The notes under the pieces: model-generated
Told to the model about the DNA's origin: nothing
Databases searched by the model: none
What the model saw: the letters and a program-made list of their open reading frames with translations, nothing else
Position numbers and translations under genes: made by a program
Shown: piece after piece, positions 47,041 to 59,480 of the stretch
How the letters are laid out: the number at the start of each line of letters is the position of its first letter
Numbering within the stretch: position 1 is the first letter of the stretch
Origin: Aotearoamyces nothofagi
Lineage: Eukaryota; Ascomycota; Leotiomycetes; Leotiales; Tympanidaceae
Length of the DNA stretch: 64,000 nucleotides
Reading direction: 5' to 3'
Assembly (NCBI GenBank): GCA_015345905.1
Contig: JADDTR010000004.1
Coordinates: 1,178,001-1,242,000 of the forward strand

Positions 47041-50000
47041 CTGTGGAGCTTGAGTATCATGCCCCGTAGGCTAGAAAGAGCATATGCTGGGCGCTCTGGA
47101 ATCCTCGCGGAACATTCTCTCCAGCACGCGAGCGGAGGACGAGTCTCACCAGCCGTTGAAAGCACCGGCAAGCAATCACGAGCACCAGCAGCAGTTGAAA
47201 GCATCACAGTATCATCACCAGAGCCTGCCAGCGTCCGTAGCTCGAGCAGCGGTCCCAGCCGACCACGATTTCCAGCACACTCAATTACCAACCCTCGGCA
47301 ATTCCGAATACCGATATGCCTGAACCGCCGAGCTGGCTAGCAGCTTGGCACTGTATCTCTGCGAGTATCACCACCACTGTGAATTCCTCCGAGCAGTAAA
47401 TCCATCCACCACTACGCTACCGCCCGCCCAGGGCACCGAGAGCAGAGCAGACAGCAGCTGGAAGCACCGCAGCATCGCCCGCAGTTACCAGACGTCCGCA
47501 CTTCCGCACTTTCCAGCACCAGCTCTAGCCCTCCCTGACCACCGGCTAGCCAGCAGTTCGCATGTCCACGAGTAGCGCCGGCCGTCATTGTCATTGCCAT
47601 TGCCATCGTCAGCAGCTCTGGCCCTCCGCACCTCCAGCACCAGCTCTAGCCCTCCGCATTTCCGGCCCCGATATCCCCTTCCCTGACCGCCAGCCAGCCA
47701 GCCCGCCAGCCCGCTGGCAGGTTAGCATCTCCACGAGCGTCGCCGGCCGTCACCGTCACTGCTCCAGCGCCAGCAGCCTGGACCCAGCAGCTGCGGTGGA
47801 AGCGCGCCAGCAGCTCCCAGGCCTGCGCGACTCCGGCACCGAGTATCCCTGGGTGCTGGCTAGCTGGCAGCTTGGGTACGGTATCGCCAGCAGCAGGCAG
47901 TCTGGACCACCACCACCAGCTGGTTTTTGCCCGTATCGCCATCGCTAGAGCACCATCACCAAAACCTCCCCGTCAGTACGTACCACCACCACCACCACCA
48001 CCACCAGCATCCCCATCCCCATCCCCCAGCACCACTCTCCCCAGCCCATCCATCCCTCTCTGCAACTCCACCACCAGCAAAAGTCGCGATCACCACGGTC
48101 ACCACCCTCATCCCCGGCTACCCGGGCTACCCATGCTACCCGGGCTACCCGGCAGCTCCGCTCCGCTCCCAGTTCCCCATCCCATCCCCCCTCCCCTCCC
48201 ATCATCATCCACCCCCGTCACCCCCCCTCAAGCAATCAAATCACCCACTCCAGAAACATGCCACCCGCCCCGCCCGCAAAGGAAAGGAGAAGGGAAACCA
48301 AAAAAAAAAAAAGTCCCGCCACAAAGTCGCTCGCCGGCTTGGGAGGGCAGGCAGGAGTATCGCCATCACATCACCGGCACGACCACCGGCCGCTGAGCTG
48401 TGGCAGTCCTGCGGCGGGCTTTACCGTGGAACGTTATCGCCGGCCGTGGGCAGTGGTCGTCTCGGGCCCGGCTGCAGTTGCAGGTGCAGTCGCAGTCGCA
48501 GTCTCTCCAGTCGCAGCACCACCGCCAAGACCCATCCATCAGTGGCCGTCGCAGGTCCCAGTCCCAGCATCACCACCACCACCACCACCATCCAATCCAT
48601 CCATCACCCCGTCTGCCAATCCCCACACACACACACACCCCCCCCCCCACCACCACCGCCCGCCAACTGCCAACTGCCAACTGCCAACTGCCACTCCCTC
48701 GCCCGCCCATTTCAGCTCTGCACCGCTCTGCACCCCTCTGTGCACCGCTGTGCACCCCTCTCGCAGCCGTTGGCAGTCACAACCCATCCCATTCCCAGTC
48801 CCCTAAAAAACTAAAAAAAAAACAGAGACCCTCCCTCCAAAGGGATTAATCCATCCCCATCCCCATCCCTCTCAAAGAAACCCCCGGCCCGCGCAGAAAC
48901 GGAAAATCCTATCTTACCGTGGGTCGCAAAGCGCCAGCCTGCCAGCCAGCCAGCCAGCCAGCCAGGCCAGCCATCAGAGTCGAGCCACTCGTCCCATCAG
49001 GCGATTCCCTCCCCTCTCCCCTCTCTCCCCCCCCCCCCTTCCTATTTATTTGCCCCTCCACTTCTTTTACCCCCCCTCCCCCTCGTTCTTACCAGAATCT
49101 CGATGGAATGAAATCCCCATCATTCAACCCGACCCGCCGAGCGACATCATCGATCCCAATCCCGCCCTCTGGAGAAGGAAGGCAAGTGCGGGAAAATTCA
49201 GCACGGGTACGAGTAGATAAAATAAAAATAAAATAAAAATATATATGTATATGTATATGTTATGTTACCCTCCGCGCACCAATACTAGCCTACTAGTATT
49301 TGTATAAAATATATATACACACACACAAAAAAAAATTAAAATTAAAAAAAAAAATATTCCCCATGCGCCCGCCCCCCCCGCCACGCCCAGAATTTCCGAT
49401 TCAATTCTATCCCTGATCCGAATCCGAACCCAATTCCTAAATGTGCCGGTGCCCCAGTGCCAGTGCCAGTGCAAGTGCCAGTGCGAGCGGTGCTATGAAT
49501 AAAAAACCCCCGAGACAAGAATAAAATAGGTACAGTGCCCCCCTCGTATGCCTGCATGCCACCGAAACGCCATCCCAGTCCCCAGTCCCAGTCCGTCCCA
49601 TCCCACCCCATCCCATCCCATCACGACGACAAACAACAGCGGCAAGAGACCAGTCGATCCGTCTACGAGGGAGGACCTACAGACCCAAGGGGTGCTGGGA
49701 TGGAGATTCGAGCGCAGTAGCCCCGAGGGAGAAGCGGATCCGAGTGACATGTTACACAAGCCCAAGCAAATGCGCTCCTCGATTGAGGAGAGAGGGGGGC
49801 CAACTGAGGAGTCCATCCCGTCCAGGCCAGCCCGGTCCATCGAGGAGCATCCAATCCGGCGCAGTCCAGTCCTCGAGGGCTACCAGCGCCGGAACAAAAA
49901 AAAACATCCCGAAAAACGCCCCGTCGTGGCAAATGATAATCCTGCCAGCTGGGGGGGTCGCCAGCTGCGGGCCGCCAGTTCAGCACATCTCAGATGCAGC

Positions 50001-50226
50001 TGAAAGAGAGAAAAAAGAGACGGCCAGGCCAGCCTTCTGCTCTACCGGAACCATGCCATGCCGCGCGGTGCCGGCCTCGTAGCCGGCGTCATATCTGGAC
50101 CCAGGTAAATAAAACAGGTATGGTGGCATGTTCGATTGCCGTCGAGAGAGGTCGAGAGAAGGACAATGCGCGCACGCGGCGGCTCAGGGCACGGCACATG
50201 GGGAGCGCATCGCAGTTTCGGATCCC
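47041..50226. other. GC-rich low-complexity block, left part (C-rich plus strand)
   Basis: No gene supported. The plus strand is strongly C-rich, with CCA/CAC runs (47983-48007, 48566-48592), a CTACCCGGG cluster near 48115-48152, CCAACTG repeats near 48667-48692, CCAG repeats near 48942-48964 and several poly-C runs. Frames up to ~300 codons exist on the plus strand, but they are Pro/His/Ser-rich translations of the repeats in several frames at once, so they are not genes. Confidence 0.7.
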
Positions 50227-51312
50227 TCATTGACGAACCTCGTACGCGACAGCCATGGCCAAGGCATCGAGACCGCTCGGTCCATTGGCTGGGCGGGCAG
50301 AGCGTGCGGGAAGGTTATGCCCTAGGCTTGCCATGTCCAGCGCCCCGAACGCAGCGGCAGGGCTGGCGAGTGGGGAATACTTGCATGGGGCGCTGTAGCG
50401 CTCGAGTGATTGATGTGCATATGCTGCTGCTTCGTAAGACGAGGCTTTCTGCTCATGCGCTGTGAATGAGGTGCGGCTGTCGGGACGGCTGGGCTTGCCG
50501 CTGGAGGACGAAGTCTTCTTGATGCCGGCCGAGAGCGTGAGCTTCGGTGTCGTCGTCGTCGACGTTGTTGCTGTCGTTGCTCGATTTGACGTCGACAATG
50601 TTGACGACAAGGATGACGACGACGACTTGTGCGAGTGCGTCGACGATCGTGAGCGTTCTTTGTAGTGCGTCTCGAGGTGCTGCTTCATGTTATCCGCCCG
50701 CGTGAACTTCTTCTGGCACCCCTGGAATGAGCAGTGGACGGCCTTCTCAGCAGTGTGAATCTTCGAGTGGCGTGATGCGTGGCCCGAGGTCGTAAAGGTC
50801 TTGTCGCAGCCGTGCGAGTCTTTAAACCGGCACGGGTACCTCTTGCCAGTCGCTGAGCGTTCGGAGGTACTTCCGTTCATCTGTTCCTCGTCATATGCGT
50901 TGCGCTCCACGAATCCGGCGCGGGAACCATGATTCTTCTCCGGGTATGCGCCATACACGGAATGTCGACTGGGACGCTGGTCGTACTGCGTGGGATCGGG
51001 GTAGACACTGCTGGAGCCGTACGAAGAAGATTGCCTGCCAAACTCATATACTGAACTCGGCGTGATGGGCGACAGCGGCTCGGCCGTGGTCTGCGAGTCG
51101 TAGGAGTCGGACCGCAAGAGGCCTGGAGTGCTCGGCGAGGAGGCGTCGGACACGTAGGAGCCGGAGCGCATGGGCTGCCGGCTCTGCTCGTCGCTCCTCG
51201 AGTAGTTGATCGTGCGGTAGGTTATCGTCCTGCTGGGCGACGGCTCGTCATTGAGCAGTGATACGTTGCGCCCAACAGAGTCCCTGACCAGCATTCCGTG
51301 TCGTGAAGACAT
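50227..51312 (-). CDS. C2H2 zinc-finger transcription regulator, CSP-1/Nrg1-like
   Basis: Intronless, 361 aa. Two adjacent C2H2 fingers at about residues 160-218: CRFKDSHGCDKTF-TTSGHASRHSKIH and CSFQGCQKKF-TRADNMKQHLETH. The TTSGHxxRH helix followed by a finger with RxDNxxQH is the arrangement in Neurospora CSP-1 and yeast Nrg1 repressors, which act with the Tup1 corepressor in the nucleus. N- and C-terminal regions are Ser/Thr-rich and disordered, with a basic/Ser tract after the second finger. The start MSSRHGMLVRDSVGRN at 51312 is the first ATG. It is the only convincing gene in 13 kb of repeat-rich DNA; on its coding strand the upstream side is pyrimidine-rich, as is common in fungal promoters and leaders. 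Orthology to csp-1 is inferred from the fingers only. Confidence 0.88.
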   Translation of the reverse strand: MSSRHGMLVRDSVGRNVSLLNDEPSPSRTITYRTINYSRSDEQSRQPMRSGSYVSDASSPSTPGLLRSDSYDSQTTAEPLSPITPSSVYEFGRQSSSYGSSSVYPDPTQYDQRPSRHSVYGAYPEKNHGSRAGFVERNAYDEEQMNGSTSERSATGKRYPCRFKDSHGCDKTFTTSGHASRHSKIHTAEKAVHCSFQGCQKKFTRADNMKQHLETHYKERSRSSTHSHKSSSSSLSSTLSTSNRATTATTSTTTTPKLTLSAGIKKTSSSSGKPSRPDSRTSFTAHEQKASSYEAAAYAHQSLERYSAPCKYSPLASPAAAFGALDMASLGHNLPARSARPANGPSGLDALAMAVAYEVRQ

Positions 51313-51547
51313 GGTGCTTTCCCGGAGAGGTGTGCCCGTGTACGGCTGGGTATGTCGGCAGTCGATTGAGATTTGGGCCTTGCGAGAGCCTCGAGATCTT
51401 CCTTCTCACAGCTCGAGCAAGCAGACAGAACGTGTCAGCTATCTAAGCCAGGACAGCGTCGGCAAGGAGGGATGGTGGCGTAGAGTTGCGGCGTAGATGT
51501 ACGGAGCATGTGTGCAGCGGCGTAGTATAGCGAGCAGCAGTATCTGA

Positions 51548-51580
<33 letters not shown>

Positions 51581-52646
51581 AATATATATATATAAAAGGA
51601 AGGGCAGCGAGGCCGGTGGTAGTAGTAATAAGAAGGCACAGAGGTGTCGACAGTGGAAGGGGGATCTGAAGAAGTAATGGCACTGGATTGCCCGGGAAGT
51701 AATAACGGGGAGTTGGCCGTGGAAAGATGGGAGTGGAGTGACACGGGAGTGAAGTAATGTGGGAAGGAAGTAATGTGGGAAGGAAGTGATGCGGCTATGG
51801 AGCTGCTGCGTAGAGTCTCCTCCGCCCGGGAGCAAGATGGGAATCTGTCTGGCTTATGGGGAATTGGGCGACCAGGCCGGGGGGGGGGGGTGGTGTCTGG
51901 GAGTGGCATGCTAGCTGGGGGGAGAGGCACAAGCGCAGCAGCCCGCACAAGTGGGCGTGGTAGGGGGAGGAGAGGGAGGTGGTGGCAGCGGTAGCGGCAG
52001 TGGTAGTGGCAGGGCAGAGGCAGTGATAGTGATAGTGATAGTGGTGGTGGTGGTGGTAGAGGGAGAGGGAGAGGGAGAGGTGGTGGTAGTGGGAGTGGCA
52101 GTGGTGGGTAGTGGGAGTGGTGGGTAGTGGTAGTAGTTGGTAGTGGTAGTAGTTGGTAGTAGTTGGTAGTGGTAGTGGCAGAGGCAGTGGTAGTGGCAGT
52201 GGCAGAAGCAGAGGTCCCTAGGGTGGTGGGTGGAACGGATAGTGGGTGGGTGGGCGGTAGGCAGCGACTGTACTGGTGGGGTGGTAGAGGGAGTGGAAGG
52301 GCGGTAGGGTGGAAGGGCGGTAGGGTAGTAGGCTACAGTGGCAGTGGCCGTAGTGGCAGTGGTGGTAGCGGCCGTCGGAGGGTCGCCCGTGGGCTGGCGG
52401 GTGGGCGAGCGGGTGGGTGGGCAGGCAGGCCGGCCAGGGCACGACAGGGCACGCCAGGCCAGGCCAGGGCCGGGAGGGTTACGGGGCTTTCTGGGAGCTG
52501 GAATGCACTGTCGCAGCCGCCACGGCACGCTGCGCAGAACAGGAAGAGAGCTGGCCTGCATGGCATGCTCCTGTGTGCGATGCCATGCCATGCACGCAGT
52601 GGGTGTGCCTGCCACCTTCTGCAGGGACTTCGATCGAGTCGGAGTC

Positions 52647-52730
52647 TGTGAGTCTGCAAGTCTACGGTTCTGCAAGTCTGCGCTTCTGCAAGTCTGCAGT
52701 TCTGCAAGTCTGCAGTTCTGCAAGTCGGAA
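52647..52730 (+). repeat. ~15-bp tandem repeat TCTGCAAGTCTGCAGT
   Basis: About five imperfect units of TCTGCAAGTCTGC with a variable following triplet. Confidence 0.8.
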
Positions 52731-53232
52731 GTCTGTCTGTCTATCTGGCAGCTTTGCCTGCCTGCCTGGCTGCATACCGCATATCCTCGTCCTGGCAGGC
52801 ACCGGCCGGGCAGGCTCTGGCAGAACCGGTATAGGCAGTATAGGCAGTAGAGGCAATATGGGCAGTACAGGCAGTATACCCACCCAGGCAGGCCAGGGCA
52901 CAGGCAGGAGAGGGACGGACGGCACAGGTACACGTCCCTCGTCCCTCGTCCCTCGTCCCCTGCCCGCTACCCGCCTCCATTACAGAGGCATTACCGGCCG
53001 TGCCAACATCACCTCTGCATCACCTCTGCATCACCTCCGACATCACCTCCATTGCCAGCATCGCCTACATCATCGCATACCGATCAGTATCTCTCCGGCC
53101 ATTAGCAGCAGTGGCCCTAGCGGCTCTAGCGGCTGCAGGCCCCTCCCTCCCCAAAGCGACTACCAGCAGCCAACAGCACACCTTTTGCCGGCACTCTGGC
53201 CGTGACTAAGCACCGCCAGTCGGCAGCAGCAG

Positions 53233-53263
<31 letters not shown>

Positions 53264-54335
53264 GACAGCAGCAGCAGCTCGTCTTCCCACGCTCCCGCTG
53301 CCATTTCCAATCCGCACGGCTCTGGCGGTCCTGGGCCCGTCTTCCCTATTCCGTGCTGGGGCCACCCAGCCAAGGTACCCTTAAGGTGCCAGTGGGTGCC
53401 CCGTCCCCTGCTCTCGCCGGCAGGCCCAGCAGGCCCCCGGCTGCCCTGGAGATGCGTGAGGGAAAGGTCAGCAGCCGGGCGATGACTTGACCATTACATA
53501 GCCCCGTCTGCCATTCGCGCGCGCCGGGCGGAGAGCAGTGCTGGGGGGGGGGCATCATTGTGTTTGCGCGTTTGCGCTTTTGCGCTGCCGTGCTCTGCTT
53601 CTCTGCTTGCATCCTGCAGGCCCAGACGGCCGTGCTGCGCTGGGAGGGCGCTCTCCGCTCCGCTTGTGGAGTGCGAGCCAGCATGCGTTTCTGCTCCAGC
53701 GCCGCCGACGCCACCAAGAAGCCAGGGCGGCATGGGACCCAAGGCATGTTATGTGTACTGTACTGTATGTACAGTACGTACCTAAGGGACTGCACAGCTA
53801 AAAACAGTCCTCCAGTGCTCCAGCTCCAGCTCCAGCTCCTGCTCCCGCTCCAGCTCCAGCAAGCGTGATGCAGTGCTACAGTCCTCAGCCTACGTCCCCA
53901 TCTGCCTGCCTTGCCCCCCTACCGTGCCCTGCCTGCCCAGCTCCAGATCCTGCCAGCCCGCGGTCCTGCACTCGTCCTTGTACTTTGCACTTGCCTACGG
54001 CTGCCCGGTAGCACGAAAAAAGCCAATCGCCCACGGCTGGCATGCCGCAGAGGGGCTGCCCGACGGATGACTGGGTAGCGAGCCTTCGCTGCTACCTCCG
54101 CCGCGTGGTACCCAGCTGTCCCAGCTCCCCCAACTCTGTCATTTCTTGTTTGCATCGCACACCTCACCTCGGCCCAGTCCAGTCCAGTCCAGTCCGCATC
54201 GGAAACTCCTTTCGCCATGTCGTGGATGACAGCACTGCATGCGCGCCCGCGTCGCACGCCCGTCTGTCACTCCTGCAAAACCAGGAAATCGACGAACGCC
54301 CGTGCCATGCTACAGTATGCTGCAGTATGCTATGC

Positions 54336-54450
54336 TCCAGTATGCTATGCTCCAGTATGCTATGCTCCAGTATGCTATGCTCCAGTATGCTATGCTCCAG
54401 TATGCTATGCTCCAGTATGCTATGCTATGCTATGCCATGCCATGCCATGC
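54336..54450 (+). repeat. 15-bp minisatellite (6 perfect units) running into a 5-bp repeat
   Basis: TCCAGTATGCTATGC occurs six times without a mismatch (54336-54425), followed by TATGC/CATGC pentamers to 54450. Because 15 is divisible by three, the repeat stays open in several frames and creates spurious ORFs. Confidence 0.95.
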
Positions 54451-55985
54451 GGTGCGATACCCCTGCCCTGCCCTGCTCCGAGGCGCTGTTTTCAGCCGTG
54501 ACGACCCGTATCCTGAAATCTCGAGATCGCCATGGGGTCCCTAAAGCGGGTCCCCGGCACTCAAGGGGACTCGGGGGTGACGGGGCTAGGCGGGCTGACG
54601 ATTCCGACGATGTGACGGGTTGGACGGCCGGCGCATCTCGTGGCTTTCCTCTCCAAAGAATTGATTACCGCATTGTTTTCGGTACCGCAAGCCCACTTTG
54701 GGGGGGGGGGAAACCTGTCGACCTTGTTTTTTCTGCAAACTCCAGTAGCGCCGTCCGCCCCAGCCGACGACTCCGAGACCCGTCCCTTGTACCACTCACT
54801 CACTCACAGGCGCCCGGGGACGAAGGGGACTTGCCTCCCCTGCTGGCGATCAAGGCAGGCGTCATTCCTTCTTTTCACTGCAGTCTTCGCTGCAAGGTTA
54901 CCATCTGCCACGCTGATATCATCGAGAGAAGCGCGGCGCAACGCGTGAGGAGTGGCAGGGGTGACGGGGCCTGGGAGGAGGGAGAGTGAGGCAGAGCAAG
55001 AGAGTGAGGCTGAGGCAGAGGGGTGGTCGGGCGGGTGCAGAGGGGGCCGCTTGCAGTTTCAGGTATCTACTTGATTGTATGGCGAGCCAGTGCCAGTCCT
55101 GTCGCATGGCATGTTGAACATTGCCGCATGAGCATGAGCATTCGCATGAGCATTCGCATGAGCATCTGCATGAGCAGGAGCAGGAGCAGGAGCAGGAGTA
55201 TACGCATGCGACGCCGATCTGGGGCGCGCAGAGAAGGGGAGGATTTGCCTGCCAGATGCTGTGCTGTGCTGGCTCGCGTACTACTCATCCGTACCACACA
55301 CAAGATCGGTTTACAGTACTTGGAAGCGGAGGAGGGAAAGGCGGATGGATAGTGGATGGCGGACGGCGGATGCAGATAGTGGATAGGGGGGGGTGGTGCG
55401 GCAGTGTGGATGGATAAATGGCTCTAACGGCACGCTCGCTCCCTCTCTCGTCTGTCTGAGCACGAGGGCAGTCACGAGCCAACGAGAGGGAAGGGCCGCG
55501 GGCGAGGGAAAGGCGTGCCGGCATGTTGAAGAAAGCAAGAGAGCATACCGGCATGTTGAAGAAAGCCAAGAGAGGTGCCCCCGCCCCCTCCCCCCCGGGC
55601 GAGCCCGTACCGGACTAAAAGGTACAGTACAGTACAGGAGCAGGCAGATGGATAGACGACGGGCATTGCACGACCACGCCAACGTACGTTGCTGCAGAAT
55701 CTCGGTCCTCGTGCTACAGTGATGGCGAGCGATGATGAGCGATGATGAGCGATGATGAGTGATGGCTGACGAGTGACGAGTGACGGGTGACGAGTGGTGG
55801 GTGGAGTGGGGAGCAGGCAAAACCAGGCTGGACAGGGCCGAGTCGCATGAGCAGCAGCAGCAGCAGCAGCAGAGCAGAGCAGCAGCAGAGCAGGAGCCGG
55901 AGCATGAGGGTGGGGAGATCTGGGTAAGGCAATCGTGGTGTAATGCAGCTACGGCTGGCCTCTCTCTCTCTCTGCAATGGCTGCC

Positions 55986-56075
55986 GTGCCTACTGTGCCT
56001 ACTGTGCCTACTGTGCCTACTGTGCCTACTGTGCCTACTGTGCCTACTGTGCCTACTGTGCCTACTGTGCCTATT
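55986..56075 (+). repeat. 9-bp minisatellite GTGCCTACT, 9 perfect + 1 degenerate unit
   Basis: Nine identical units 55986-56066, then GTGCCTATT. No mismatch among the nine, so it is young or recently homogenised. Confidence 0.95.
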
Positions 56076-57570
56076 TGCACTGCCTGCCTACCTACCTACG
56101 GTACCGCAACTGCCTACCTCACCTATCTTAAGCACCGCAGGTACAGGATACAGGGCACAGCCAGGGAGCCGCCAGCACCAAGCCAGCGACGCAAGCACTG
56201 TAGCCGTAGCATTGTAGCCGTAGCACTGTAGCCACAGCACTGTAGCCAGAGGCAGAGAGCGACGCTCGAGTCAGGAAGGCAGGCAGCGGAGGGTTCCCTC
56301 CGAGGGCCACTGCGGATTGGCGGGAGCAGACGGCGGGCAGGCAGGGGAGAGTGTCCGGTCTACGGCGCACGGTAGGGAGCAGATGGGTGGCACGGAGGAC
56401 GGAGCACGGAGCACGGAGGACGGAGGGAGGGAGGGAAGTCAGCGGGCGTGGCCAGTGGCCAGTGGGCAGTGGGCGCGTTTTTCGGCGGGGAGCATGGGCC
56501 GGCGGGCGGGCGGTGGAGTCGGGTGGTTGTTGTTTTGTCTTGGGATTGGATTGGCGCACCTGGCGGTGTCGGGCGGTGGATCCCGGCACCCACGGGATCA
56601 AAGTGACGCCGCCCGCTCGAGTCGAGTCGAGTCGAGTTGAGTTTCGCTCGCACGCTCGCCTGCCTCCGTCGGCCAGCCAGAGCCAGAGCCAGAGCCAGGC
56701 CGACTGACTCGTGTGCGCCCGTAGCCCAGATGGGGGCGGACGTACTGGCAGCAGCTGCTGCACGGCGGGCGGCGCGGGCGCGGGCGCGGGCAGGCAGGCA
56801 GGCAGGCAAGCAGGCAGGCAGGCAGCGGAGGGGCCCTCCGTAGGGTCGGTCGCCGTGCACGGAACCTCGCCCGCGCCCTTCTCTCCCTCTCTCTCTCTCG
56901 CCTCGCCCTCGCCCGCATCGCCATCCACAGCGCGGACGCTGGCGGCCTGGCGCACGCTAGGCACGGGCGTCAGGCAGCGAAGACCCTGCTTGCATTCCGC
57001 TGCAGGGCGCTAGCCGTAGCGTGGGTCCGCTGGCTGGCTGGCTGGCTGGCTGCTGCTGCTGCGCTGCCGAGGCGCGCCTTGCCGGAGTGAGCTCCGTTTG
57101 CTCCCAGCCACGCATTCGCGGTCCTGGACCTGCTGGACCTGCTGGAGCTGTGCTGTGCTGTGCTGTGCTGGATGCGCTGCGCGGGGCAGCTGTACGGAGG
57201 AGCGGCGATGCTGGAGGAGGATGAACAGGAGGAGGAGGAGGAGGCGGCTGAGAGAGTGGGCGCAAGGGGGGCTGGGGAGGAGGGCGAGGGCGAGGGCAGG
57301 GCAGGACAGGGCAGGGCAGAGGGGCGATAGCGAGCGACAGCGAGGACGATAGCGACAGCCGGCCTCGTCTCGTCTCGTCTCGTCTCGCCAGCCTGCGATT
57401 ACGATTACGACTTGCAGCCCGGCCTCCTCCTCCACCCCGACCGGTGCGGCAGAGGGAGGGAGGGAGGAGGAGATGGCATGACCAGGCATGACCAGGCCAG
57501 AGCCAGAGCTGGCAGCAAAGGCCCCCTCCCCTGATTGCTCTGCGGCCCACGGACGGCTACCACCCTACCA

Positions 57571-57636
57571 CGGTACGGTACGGTACGGTTCGCTGCTACG
57601 GTTACTCTGCTACGGTTACTCTGCTACGGTTACTCT
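57571..57636 (+). repeat. GGTAC repeat followed by 14-bp minisatellite
   Basis: About 3-4 GGTAC units (57571-57588) precede three perfect units of GCTACGGTTACTCT (57595-57636). Confidence 0.9.
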
Positions 57637-59448
57637 GCTACAGGCCATGTGCCATAGCCCTCCTCTCCCAGTCCTCGAGAGGCAGGCAGGCCAGGCCAGG
57701 CAGGCCAGGACGGGACTAGCTAGCCAGCCAGCTACTGTAGCTCCGCTGCCCTGCTCGCTCGCTCTCTCTCTCTCTCTCTCTCCTGTCGTCATGGGTTCGG
57801 CTGCAGGACGGAACGGCCAAAAAAAAAAAAGGGTCCAGCCGGCAGCAGCAGCAGCAGCGCGGGTGCATCATATAATCATATCACTATCATCTTCACTCGG
57901 GCGAGGGACCGTTGGACCGTGGATGACAGACAGCCAAGTGTAGCTGGTGTCGGTGTCGGTGTCGGTGCGGTGGGGCCTGCTGCGAGCAAGAGTGCCGTAT
58001 CCGTTTAAGTACAGTACGCAGGCGGGTGAGTTGAGTTGAGTTGAGTTGAGTTCTGCAGTGGGAGCAAAAGCTGCTGCGGTGACTGACTGGCTGTGTGTGC
58101 TGTGACTTGGATGCTGTACTGTTTCTTTGGCAGGTACCTTGCATACTTGATACCGTCCTACCCGGGTATCACCTACGCACCGTGCGGACTCTGCGGACTC
58201 TGTGGACTACGGACTCTGCGTACACTGCCTACGGTGCTCCTTGGCAACTCTCCTGCCTCCTACTGCAAGTCCAGCAAGTCCCTCCCCGGAAATCCTGCTA
58301 GCGGCGTGCCTTTCTCTGGTCTCCTAAGCTACTGTACGTAAACATGTCCAGCAGGGCCGGAGGCTCGAATGTCGTGCTCGGATTGGCCGTAGCGTGTGGA
58401 TAAAGTTAGTGTAGTGCGCTGCGCTGTAATGCAGAACGCAGAACGCAGAACGCCCTGTGTTGTGCTGTGTGGTGTTGTTGTGTGTCTTTTTTTTTTTTTC
58501 TTGGGCCTCCGCGTTCGCAGGACTGCAAAGGTGCCTTGGTCACCCTCTGCTCTGTTCTCGCAGCTGGGGAGGGGGGAGGGGGGCCGCCTGGCCCGAGAAT
58601 GATGGGTCGCTGACCGACGAGTTCCAGCATTCCCCTACAGCACAGGACGTACGTGCTAGGCGCCGCGGAATCCAGCCCACCCACCCACGCTGTGGCCACC
58701 ACCCAGGGCCCCAGAAATTGCCGTCTTGAGGGACGCCCCGCTAACGAATATCTCCGGAGAGAGGGGGGGGGAGAACCACACGTTGCGATTGCTGGGAGAG
58801 CTTTCTGTAGCTCAACGGCCACGATCTATTTCGGTGGCACGCCCCCCCCTGCCCGTTCCTGTCACTCCGTACATACTGTACGTCCAGATCGCTAGCGTAC
58901 CGTGGTTCTGCTGTATCCTGCCTCCTGTGCGTCGATGGGGACTCGAGACCTTGACTAACAACAACCGCAGCTACCGTATTCCCGGCCGCCGCGAAGTGCT
59001 GACGCGAGACGCTGGCGGCCCTGCTAGAGACGCCGGCCTGGCTCGTATGGAAACAAGCTCTTTGCGGCCTGGCATCCTGAGACCCCCCCTCCCTCCCCTG
59101 GGATACCCTGACGCCCTGCCGCTCTGCCGCCCTGCCGCCCTGACGCCGCGGCCCATTCTTGGCTCCCTCTACGGCCCACAGGTAGGCGGGGCAGCAGGCG
59201 GGCGCGCCCTTGTGGGGAGCGAGGCGAGGCACTTCGATGCGTTATCGCCCATCCCATCCCATCCCATCCCATCCCATCTGATCCGGGCTGTGCCGCCCCA
59301 GTGCCTGCCTGCTGCGCATATGTCATGTACTGTGTACTGACATGCATACGTGCATGCTTTCACTTACTGTACACAAGCGTCCGGACAGGGCAGAGTACAT
59401 TGCCCGTATCCGATGCAGCAGCAGCTGTTCCCACTTCCACAGCCCAGA

Positions 59449-59480
<32 letters not shown>

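Noticed and set aside
47872-48814. Overlapping long plus-strand frames (175-295 codons)
   Set aside because: Three frames are open at once and all translate CCA/CCC/AGC repeats into Pro/His/Ser-rich strings; open length is a by-product of C-rich repeats lacking stop codons.
51911-52933. 340-codon minus-strand frame
   Set aside because: Pro/Thr/Leu/Tyr low-complexity translation of G-rich repeats, no domain, opposite and overlapping frames equally open.
54042-54989. 315-codon plus-strand frame
   Set aside because: Its length depends on the 15-bp minisatellite, which stays open in more than one frame; no conserved motif.
55986-56075. Regular direct repeats as a CRISPR array
   Set aside because: Units abut without spacers and the DNA is nuclear fungal; it is a minisatellite.
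56128-56964. 278-codon minus-strand frame
   Set aside because: Runs through GGCA and GAGTC repeats; composition and lack of motifs mark it as non-coding.
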